In this document: positions 55,851 through 64,000 of the stretch, piece after piece
How positions within the stretch are numbered: position 1 is the first letter of the stretch
How the letters are laid out: each line of letters starts with the position of its first letter
Assembly (NCBI GenBank): GCA_020284085.1
Contig: JACEVL010000161.1
Location: forward strand, 830,001 to 894,000
Length of the DNA: 64,000 nucleotides
Direction: 5' to 3'
Origin: Aporrectodea caliginosa
Lineage: Eukaryota > Annelida > Clitellata > Crassiclitellata > Lumbricidae
The notes under the pieces: model-generated
What the model saw: only the letters and a program-made list of their open reading frames with translations
What the model was told of the DNA's origin: nothing
Database searches by the model: none
Made by a program: the position numbers and the translations under genes

Positions 55851-57630
55851 AACAAAAATTCATCCGAATCCTGCTGAGAGGGGGAATTATTGTTATCCTT
55901 AAATTTCACACTTCTCTCTTTTTCAAAAACCTATGGTAAATTGTCCCAATTCGATGACAATGACCTTTTTTAGCATTTTTTCACTGCACAAAAAATGCTT
56001 TTACAGTTACACAAATTGATTTAGAACTGCACTTTTTTTAGAACTGCACGCTAAAAAAAGCCCTGTTTAAATGCCTGGAATACATCACAGTATGTGAGCT
56101 CCATGTCTGTTCGTAAGCAGTTCGAGCAAATAATAAATAATGTATGACTATACGGCCCTCAATAAATCGATTAGATGACCTTGCTTTGTTCGCCGCATGA
56201 GGTGCGTTATGAATATCCAAATGCATATATATATATATATATATAATATATATACATGCATGGATACGTGTACATATATTCATGCACACATTATATTACA
56301 TACACTCATGCATAGCTACATATACTTGCGTGGCATTGAACAAAAGGCTCGCTTTCATATTCCGGCTGCGAATTAATGTTACCATGCATTAACCAGACGA
56401 CATTCGTACAGGCGTGATAAATAATTGACTGAGCTCGTACGTAGGCCTATTATAGCCGTGGCTAGCGCATGTTTCACCATAAACCAAATTCAAGTGCATC
56501 AAGAGCATTGCGTATTTTCATCTTCTCTAACGTTGTTCAGAAAGAAGTTTGCTCTTTTCCTCAGGTTCCTACTTTTCTTGCACTGCATGGCATTACAGGG
56601 GAGGTCAGAAGAGGTTTTCATAGAAACAGTTATAATACCACGAGGTATAGTAAAGTCCAGAACGCTGCAGCTGAGGATGAACAAGGCCTAAGGTTGACCT
56701 CGCAAGGCAACCATGTGTAAGTAGGGTTGTAGCGATTTCATTTTCTCAACATTGGCATATGAATGGCCGTGATCAATCTTCTATCTCGACACCTAAAATA
56801 TAAACCAGCACTGACAATTGGGTACATACGCGTAGCCTCGTAGGGTAAATTTCAGTGGTGCATGGGGCAAGAAACCGCAAGTTTTTACTTCTGTCCGAAA
56901 CAGATATAATTATGATGCATGTGTGAGATATATAGGAAGGCTGTTTGCTAACGGTAGACCTATACGATCTATGTATATCGTAGGCTACGTATTATACGTG
57001 GTATCCGGTAGGCCATGGCCAGTAGCCACTTTTTTGTGAAAAGTGAAATTTTCTCTTTCTCCCGAAAAACACGACTGCCCGTTTGTTTCTTTTGGGTTGG
57101 AGGGACAAATGCCGTCTGTCCTCCCGCCTCCTACGCTTATGTTTGACGGTTACTTTCTAGCCTAGTATTGGAATCCGATTGCAGTCAATTGGCATTAGGC
57201 TAATTGACATTCGTGGTCGGAATTTGTAAGCTACCTCAACTGGGGTTACTATAGTACAGCCTTTGTCATCGCGGTATAGTAACGAAATGAACAATAGTAA
57301 TGACAGCCAGCGTCTATTATGGCCTATCATTGACATTTCACAGCCATATCGGCTTCTTAATGTCTATCTGCAACAAAGCCAGAGATGTTATCTTGTGGCG
57401 GCTATAGGTAGGCCTAAATGAAAAAGAATTATCAGAAAATAATATTATAGCCTAGCTACTTCCACCAGGTTGCGAGAATAAAGTGTCGTCTGACTGCGCC
57501 ACCTACCGAACGACAAGGCCACACTAACGTGGGGAGTGTTTGCGCTAAACTATATCGTGTATTCTGTAAGGAGCTGTTCCGGTTATAACCCTCCATCTGA
57601 GTTGATAGCCAGCCATTCCGGTCATAAGCC
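55851..57630. other. mostly unassigned; (AT)n at 56218-56250
   Basis: Apart from the exon candidate at 56565 and several TAGGCCTA octamers (56442, 57410), I see no gene or mobile element. Confidence 0.4.
56565..56716 (+). CDS. weak internal-exon candidate
   Basis: 152 bases between a good acceptor (GCTCTTTTCCTCAG) and a good donor (CATGT|GTAAGT) are open in one frame, with RRGFHRNSYNTTRYSKVQNA and EDEQGLRLTSQGNHV. No homology recognised, no partner exon found. It rests on splice-site quality alone. Confidence 0.22.
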
Positions 57631-58170
57631 CAGTGTGATTCTCCTTACAGATTTTATTTTAGTTATAGTTACAGTTATAGTTAATGATTTTTTAAATTTT
57701 AGTTATAGTTATAGTTATAGTTAGTATTATTTTTTAGTTATAGTTATAGTTAATGGATTTTTATTTTAGTTAATTTTAGTTACTACTTAGTTACAATAAG
57801 TAAGGCTATAAGCAAAATTGTACGTATGAACACGCTGCTTCACAATTTTCTCAGAGCTTTGAAAGCCTTTGAAGCATGGGTGCATTCAGCTCCATGAATA
57901 CACGAGTTTCCAAAGTAACTGGCAAATTGCATAATAAAAATATCCCATTTTTAGTTCTCATATATGTCGAATCGTCGCTATTGCACTTCCTATTTTTATT
58001 TTTTGTATTAACGAAAATAAATATGAATTTTCGTTATTCTTATTTTCGTTATAGTTATAGTTATAGTTAATGATATTTTTTAGTTATAGTTATAGTTATC
58101 GTTAACGAAATCATTTTATTTTCGTTAACGAACATTTTCGTTATCGTTATCGTTAACGAGAATCACACTG
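57631..58170. mobile_element. hAT-type non-autonomous element, copy 2 (540 bp)
   Basis: Same family as 21359-21884 with identical ends (CAGTGTGATTCTC / GAGAATCACACTG) and similar interior, here with the exact 8-bp duplication CATAAGCC (57623-57630, 58171-58178). The differing target duplications prove independent insertions. Confidence 0.95.
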
Positions 58171-58734
58171 CATAAGCCTACTCTATCTGAGTTAATAAAG
58201 CTTTATAAAACCTTAAACCTTTTCTGATTGTAGTTCACCGTAAAGCTTAATTTAGGCTTTCACAGATAATTAAGATAGAGTCGACTTCCTGCTGAGATCC
58301 TCTCAGCGAAATCGAGGCGTTTTTTATAATTAGGCCTACTGCCGAACATGTTAGGCCTAGAGCAGATATCTGCAAGACTGCAACATGATAGTGCGGCATT
58401 TTCTATATCAAGACAGACTCTTAAGTAAATCAATCGCGGGTCTAATCTGAATTTCCTTCTGGTGAATAATGAGGACGGTGAGGTTTCCTGTCATTGTCGT
58501 ATAAACTGGGCTTCTGCTGTGGCCTGTAAGTGAATGGCTCGAGCCTACAGTATGGGATTTGTAAAAAAATAACTGGGGGGTTCGACGTTGATTTATGTGC
58601 AGTTTGGGTGTGAAATGAAGACTTTACTATGGGAGCCAAAGAAAGACTGGGGGTTGAAACCCCCCAGCCCCTCCGGCAATTTTCACTCTGGCTCAGTATC
58701 GTAAGATTCGGTAGGCCTACTCTGTGTGCTATAA

Positions 58735-58737
58735 TAC

Positions 58738-58798
<61 letters not shown>

Positions 58799-58800
58799 CT
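58735..58800. repeat. (TAA)n microsatellite
   Basis: About 20 AAT triplets. Confidence 0.95.
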
Positions 58801-59161
58801 TTTCTTTATGGGGGCCTCTGTAAAAATGGCTGCTATAGGTGGCGCCAGGATGGGATATAGTTTGGCTACTCTAGGTAAAATGTGTGCTCTGTTGTGCGGT
58901 AGGTTTATTTCATAGACATCTTACATTTAATATAATATGATGTCTATGGTTTATTTACGCTAAAGTTGTCTAAAGTTTGACCACATCACATACTGGCGAC
59001 GCCTATCGCCGCTTAAAGGAACTGCTCACAGAGTCCCCCATTAAGCGCCTGACAAACGCACTGCGCTGTACATTTACATGTTATGCAATTTAAATCTTAA
59101 CTAGGCCTACTAACAGAACAGACAGCCTGCAATACACGGCGCTATTAGCAGCCTACAAAGC

Positions 59162-59236
59162 ATATCCGCCCTACGGGACTCGAACTCGGTACCTCTTGCT
59201 CTCTACGCCAGATGTTATCCAATGCGCTATCGCCCC
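59162..59236 (-). repeat. tRNA-like sequence, not a functional tRNA
   Basis: Minus strand: TAGCGCATTGGATAAC fits an A box, GAGTTCGAGTCCC fits a B box at tRNA spacing, and an anticodon-arm-like segment lies between. The ends (GGGGGGC and GGGCGGA) do not pair into an acceptor stem. A SINE head or tRNA pseudogene. Confidence 0.4.
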
Positions 59237-59576
59237 CCCCCCTAAAGAAACCAATGTAACTCTGGAACTTCTTATCTTATATATAGCCTACTACTGGTTA
59301 TTGCACGATGCCTTGGTCGGACACTAGCTGGTCAGGCAGGAAAGGATCGCAGACTGGAATGGCTAATAGAAGTCTAGAAGAATTCTTACTTACTTGCTTA
59401 TTTGTGCGGATGTTTTATAGGAAACATAGACCCCTCGCAAATAGGCTCTTCACAAAGAAGCACAGCATCACATAAGTCATTCATTTTTTAAATAACGGGA
59501 GATAAATTTTAAATACCAAAAATGAACTTCTTCTGCAGTCGTAATTAAGATTCCTGCGATATTACATTGTTACCTT

Positions 59577-59850
59577 GTGCTGTCAGTTCCTTGAACTCTA
59601 GCGACCGTCATGATCAAGCCTCTCCATTTCCTTCTGTCCGCCGTCGCATCTCTCAGTTCTGCCAAATTCATTCCAGTTGTTTCATGTATCTCGTCCATCC
59701 ACTTTTTATATCCTGCGATTTACAATAGCTAAAAGCCTTTTATTCTGAGGATTCTTCTAGCTTCCTTACTCTGCAGCATTATAAACCGGATATTGAATTC
59801 TGATTTCTGCCCATCTAGCATGTTTGCATCAACGTGACCGTTGAGGGAGG
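59577..59850 (-). pseudogene. LINE C-terminal fragment (RTE/jockey-like)
   Basis: Minus strand KKWMDEIHETTGMNLAELRD, ATADRRKWRGLIMTVARVQ and DSTR with stop resemble the end of APE-type LINE polyproteins (compare KKRWIDNVLEDIEDRGWDLR in the intact element at 24667). Upstream FNIRFIMLQSKEARRILR belongs to the same group. It lacks RT motifs. Confidence 0.6.
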
Positions 59851-60374
59851 CGGGTGACATGTTTTCGTAGTCGGTGTTATTTATTAACCGCAAAGCAGCC
59901 AAATAGTCGCTCGTTTGAAGGTCAAAAGGTAAATTGTTTACTATATCACAATAGAATACTTATGTCTCGATGACCTTTCCGAACTATGCAGGGTGTGGTG
60001 GTGTAAAGGCCGAGCGAAAAGAACCGAATCGATTAAATGAGTTGGAGTCATGCGGACTTATTCATTTCTGTGATATACTTGCGACGTGGATGTTTGTATA
60101 AGAGATCAATAAGAGGGTATTTAACCGCCACCCTTTCATGCTTTTGCTGAGTTTGGGAACTTAACTAGCAAGAAGTGCATGACAGTACTGTAGGCCTATT
60201 AGATAAAATTCTGTGCATACAGTTGTGCTACAGCTCCATATGATTTATTATATAGCGCTATTTGGAGTTAGTGTAGTCTAAAGCTTTATAGGTAAGCTAT
60301 CGTTTTAGCGTCCGTCGTTATGTAGTCCCTACGCAAAGTTTTATAACATTTCGTTTTATATACATTTTAATACC

Positions 60375-61290
60375 AATGTCTATGATAACTGTCATCAATC
60401 CAACTTCTATTTATGCAGGAATTTATATTTTCTTTCATCAATCCAACTTTTACTTTAAAAAATTTATTTTCAACAATCCAACGGTACTTGTCGGTTAATT
60501 CACCCCATTTCATTTTTCCCATGTTAATGTATTACATGACTTTCCCACGTGAAATTAATTCACCCCATTAAACTGCTGGGGAGATACACGTCCAATTTCA
60601 TTATTCCGGCGTGTGAACATGCTGGCATGTATTTTGACGGTAGTATTTGGTCCGCCAACAATAAGAGGATTGTTAATCAGTGTATTGAAATTTAAATTGT
60701 AAATTCATTGGTCTGAGGTTCGAATCCCGCCAGGGCGAAAATTTTGTGTCTGTATGTAACACCCCGTAACGTTTGTGGACATTTTAAAACTTACCTATTT
60801 GCCTGGGTCTGGAATTGGGAGTGCTCATGAGTAGTCACCTTCGTTAGGGTAAGGTTAGGCGTCGTGAGGGTCGGTTAGGGTTAGTGTTAGGGCTAGTGTC
60901 GTCATTAAAAAACGTGGTACCATCCTAGCACTATACCAAAAGATTCCGTTAAACGCCAGAAAACTTACGCAGCGCGATACCGGTACTAAATGTTTGCCAC
61001 CTTATCGTAATAAAACATAAATTAAGGTACTCTGTCTAAGAAACGCACAAAAATGTATTCGAGTCCGTGAACAGGCAAAAGGTAGACGCAAGAATTAAAT
61101 GGGGTGAATTAACCGACAAGGTAGACGAGAAAATTAAATGGGGTGAATTAACCGACAAGTACCAATCCAACTTCTATTTAAGGAAGAATTATTTTCATCA
61201 ATCTAACTTCTATTTAAGCAAGAATTATTTTCATCAATCCAACTTCTATTTAACCTAAAATTACAATGGATTAATAATTTGGGACATTAA
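60375..61290. mobile_element. relative of the 51559 element, interrupted
   Basis: Tandem TCATCAATCCAACTTCTATTT units occupy 60395-60482 and 61164-61255, and AATAATTTGGGAC (61273) equals the inner end of the 51559 element's repeat. The outer termini are missing. The gap is the nested element 60483-61163. Confidence 0.65.
60483..61163. mobile_element. nested hAT-type element (681 bp)
   Basis: Ends GGTACTTGTCGGTTAATTCA / TGAATTAACCGACAAGTACC with the exact 8-bp duplication AATCCAAC (60475-60482, 61164-61171). The right terminal repeat is present twice in tandem (61106-61121 and 61145-61163). Inside are a B-box-like GAGGTTCGAATCCCG (60717) and GGTTAGGGTTAGTGTTAGGG (60871). Confidence 0.92.
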
Positions 61291-62060
61291 AATGATCGAT
61301 TACCGCTTTATTTATTATGCACTGTCTGGATATTTATATGGCGCCTTTTTGAGACAATGTCATGGGACGAAACATCACAGACAGATTGAAAAGATTTTAC
61401 TGTCAAACAGAGCTAACAGATGTGTTAAGATGGTGAAATTCAAGTTTTGGTCACTAGCTGTCAGTCATATATTATTGCCACCCCAGATTGGGAGAGAGAG
61501 AGTAGAGTGCCGCAGTGAATTTCTTTTTAGTAAGTAATCGATATCCAATGGATTGCAAGCTTATTCGAATCTGAAACACTTGGAAACCAGGATTTTAAAG
61601 ATTCTGTTGTTGTATATGAAAGGAACTTTGTCAATATGCACACGGATGAGGTATATGCACAAAACATGGAGAACATGTGGATTTGTGCAAAAAGGAACTG
61701 ATAAGATAATTGGCTTAAAACACTGGAGTATTTGTTTTTGGGCCTACACTTAAAAGCATCCTCTTGTCCTCTGATCCTAAAGCTAGCATGGTTTGCTCTT
61801 TAACTTTTGAATTAGAAGGCAAAGTTTGAATATGAAAAGCTGGCTGATCATTAGCCGCTAAAGTTTGTTTCACAGATTTCGTGTGACTTGGTTTATCATC
61901 TTCGTTTATTGATCCCCACAGGTTAAGATACAGGTATTGTGATACAAACGATAAACCCAGCAGCTTCTGTTAAACTGTATATTTATATCACAGGCGCACA
62001 CACACACACACACGTGCAAACATGCACGTGACCAGCTTCCTCCTTTGACACGTTCCTGTT
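61291..62060. other. no gene recognised; (AC)n at 61990-62015
   Basis: Frames of 60-80 codons at 61292 and 61553 have no recognisable features. ATATTTATATGGCGCC at about 61320 is a LINE/SINE-type end. Confidence 0.4.
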
Positions 62061-62089
62061 GATTAAGTGGTGGGCCAAGTGCCTCTTTT

Positions 62090-62212
62090 CGTTGTCTGAA
62101 GACCTCTTTCTTTTCTCTGGGTCTTTCGCACCTGGATTGCCTCTGATTGGTGTGCACTGCGAGAGGCGCTATATAAATTGATAGATACTATACAATACAA
62201 TACAAACACACA
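62090..62212 (+). mobile_element. LINE/SINE 3' end fragment
   Basis: TGCGAGAGGCGCTATATAAA followed by TACAATACAATACAAAC is the 3' signature shared by SINE family A and its LINE. The upstream part is not recognisable. Confidence 0.55.
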
Positions 62213-63290
62213 CATCGTGGACTGAAGGCTAGGCACCAGAATTGGACACAATTAAGTGACTACTTAAGACATCAGGGCATTTGTCAAGTAGGTTCTGAAG
62301 CCCAACTACAGATAATGATTGCAGAATAATATTGTCAGCTCATACATTGTAAACCAATCTGTTGATACAATCAAAACCTGCTTCTCAGGTATCAACAGTG
62401 AACGACTATTAACAATGACAACAATGATCAATGGACATTAAAAATCTGCTTACTACAAATGAATCTGATGTGCTGCAGTTCCAATTTGCAGCAACAAATA
62501 ACAGTTTATTGTACCAGTCACCCAAAATATCAACCACACACACAAGACAACAACTTTACTGGGCCAAAATACAACCTCTTATTGTTACCTTGTAACCATG
62601 TAAATAGATAATTTCAGGATGACAGAGGAACAGATATATGTGAATTGTTGGTGCAATGACTAAGTTTCAGATGCTGTGTAAATATAACAAGCCAGAAGCA
62701 GGAAGTATGTTAGAGAGAATTAGCCTTGTGACCCATTCTTTCATTTAATATATAATGTAAATACATGACTTAACTTAGTTTCCAATGAAGAGTTGTATAC
62801 AGGTATGTTTCTGGATAAGATCCTAGAAGGTCCTGCAGTTGTGAGAGAAATTAAGGGAAGAAGAAATTGGGGAAGACCTTCCAGAAAGATTATGCAGTGA
62901 CTCAAAAAGTGTACAGTTGAAAGGTAAAAGAACATGGTGGCACTGAGTTAATTTTTAGACGCTGAGTCGCTGACCAGACTGATCTGTAGAGCTGATAATT
63001 CTCGTCTTAGGGCACATTATTTTGTTGGGTAACTGGTGGCCAGACCCACCTTTTACATCGGAAGAGCTGCATAACAATCTTTCGTTTTTCTTTTGCTGGG
63101 TGACCTGCAGCCAATTAGAGTTCCCATTCACTTGTGGCTGAAGTTTTCGATTTAGTTGGTTCTGTTGTTTTCTGTTATAACCTCATACGTTATGACTTCA
63201 TATCGTATGAGTATGACCTTATGACTCTCATTCAAAATCAGGCTTGGTATCATGACATGCTTGATGTACATGTAACTTCAATAGTAGCAT
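62213..63290. other. no gene recognised
   Basis: At 62845-62900 a plus frame REIKGRRNWGRPSRKIMQ faintly recalls the GR..KRW region of LINE C-termini. Otherwise nothing. Confidence 0.35.
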
Positions 63291-63291
63291 T

Positions 63292-63523
63292 GTCATTATA
63301 ATGAGGTTGCAGTCTACAACTTCATTGAAGCTGATAGAGGACACCATGACCTTGATGAGTGCCAAGATCTTAGAAGGAAGTGTGTGCCTGGATGCACTCG
63401 GCTAAGGGATGTTCAAAGACTGTTCAAATTTATGTATATGCAACCAATATGTGAAATGGCTACTGCCCCAAAACATGCAGATAAAGAGAAGACAAAGAGG
63501 GGATTTAAAAAAAACAATTGTTA
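63292..63523 (+). other. unassigned open stretch without ATG
   Basis: About 75 codons from a stop to TAG at about 63521, with NEVAVYNFIEADRGHHDLDE and CQDLRRKCVPGCTRLRDVQR. Three closely spaced Cys and no start. It could be LINE debris or an exon. No strong splice sites. Confidence 0.2.
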
Positions 63524-64000
63524 GAAGATTGATTGAGTGTGTGTGTATTTAGCATCATTTAGTTAGAAGGTGAATTTATCCATATATCAGTATGTAGCTG
63601 TAAGCGGTGTGTGCTTGTGAAAGGTACCTTCAAGCTGCTAATGATGTTCCTGTGGTTTCAAGGTCATAGTGTGAATAGGATTCATCTTGCCTTTTAGGCT
63701 GTTTTGACCGGAGAGGTAATACGAGGAGTTCTAGGTACGTCAGAACAACGGGTCTCTGTTAATGAATAGTACTATGAGAGTAGTTCTGTGTCTGTCTGTG
63801 TTCAAAGATCACCTTCATGCCAGTCTGTTTGCATCAGCATTCATCTAGTGGAACCTACTTGTGAGTCTGTTTGCATCTGCTTATAGAGTCTACTTCTGGT
63901 CTGATAATTTTTATTGCTATTCTTCTGGCTGAGCATTGTTTCTGGCTGTATAAGTTGTGGGCTAAACACAGCCTCTTACAGGAATACCTGCGGAACCATA
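63524..64000. other. no gene recognised
   Basis: Unique-looking, moderately AT-rich sequence without open frames or repeats that I can name. Confidence 0.4.

Noticed and set aside
59162..59236. Functional tRNA gene
   Set aside because: A and B boxes are present, but the ends cannot pair into an acceptor stem.

Overview
This is eukaryotic, animal genomic DNA. It is AT-rich, has spliced exons with GT/AG sites, is full of transposable elements and triplet microsatellites, and has no operon-like gene packing. The two recognisable host genes are F-type lectins (fucolectin fold), and the repeats are L2/CR1-like and RTE-like LINEs, tRNA-derived SINEs, hAT and mariner elements. With the striking excess of the octamer TAGGCCTA, this suggests a marine invertebrate, perhaps a deuterostome such as an echinoderm or hemichordate. 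That assignment rests on general impression and I cannot fix the species.

Host genes form two interleaved clusters. (1) F-type lectins: signal-peptide exon 1 at 17770 (+, orphan), 23854 (+) and 52365 (-); exon 2 at 28542 (+) and 48159 (-); exon 3 at 46550 (-). Splice phases match exactly (phase 1 at both junctions). The plus copy lacks exon 3 and the minus copy has one extra base in exon 2, so neither is demonstrably intact. (2) A tandem family on the minus strand: five copies of a 183-189 bp exon (1623, 9476, 30402, 38661, 41421) coding for a hydrophobic leader and the start of a Cys-Cys domain I do not recognise, each ending in a GTAAG donor. A second conserved reading frame (4827, 32043, 40180, 43031) may be another exon of the same genes. 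The surrounding DNA is duplicated in five blocks (about 1.6-5.2, 9.5-12.6, 30.4-32.6, 38.6-40.9, 41.4-44 kb), which supply natural filled/empty comparisons for many transposon insertions.

Layout: 0-6 kb block 1 with LINE pieces; 6-9 kb small hAT MITE, mariner relic and a very long (ATC)n tract; 9.5-12.6 kb block 2 with a four-copy tandem array; 13-19.5 kb dispersed repeats, a mariner relic, a LINE piece and minisatellites; 17.7 kb orphan lectin exon; 21-22.4 kb hAT MITE and two SINEs; 23.8-28.8 kb plus-strand lectin with an apparently intact RTE-like LINE (24370-27793) in intron 1; 30.4-32.8 kb block 3; 33-38 kb LINE pieces, (TAA)n and a 67-bp minisatellite; 38.6-44.3 kb blocks 4 and 5; 46.5-52.4 kb minus-strand lectin whose intron 1 holds an intact mariner (48938-50317), a TIR element and a hAT-type MITE; 52.5-61.3 kb nested hAT elements; 61.3-64 kb mostly unassigned sequence.

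At least nine insertions have hAT-style 8-bp target duplications, several confirmed by an empty paralogous site. The most unusual signal is TAGGCCTA: paralogous alignments show it present or absent as GGCC plus a duplicated TA, which looks like an excision scar of a TA-targeting transposon.
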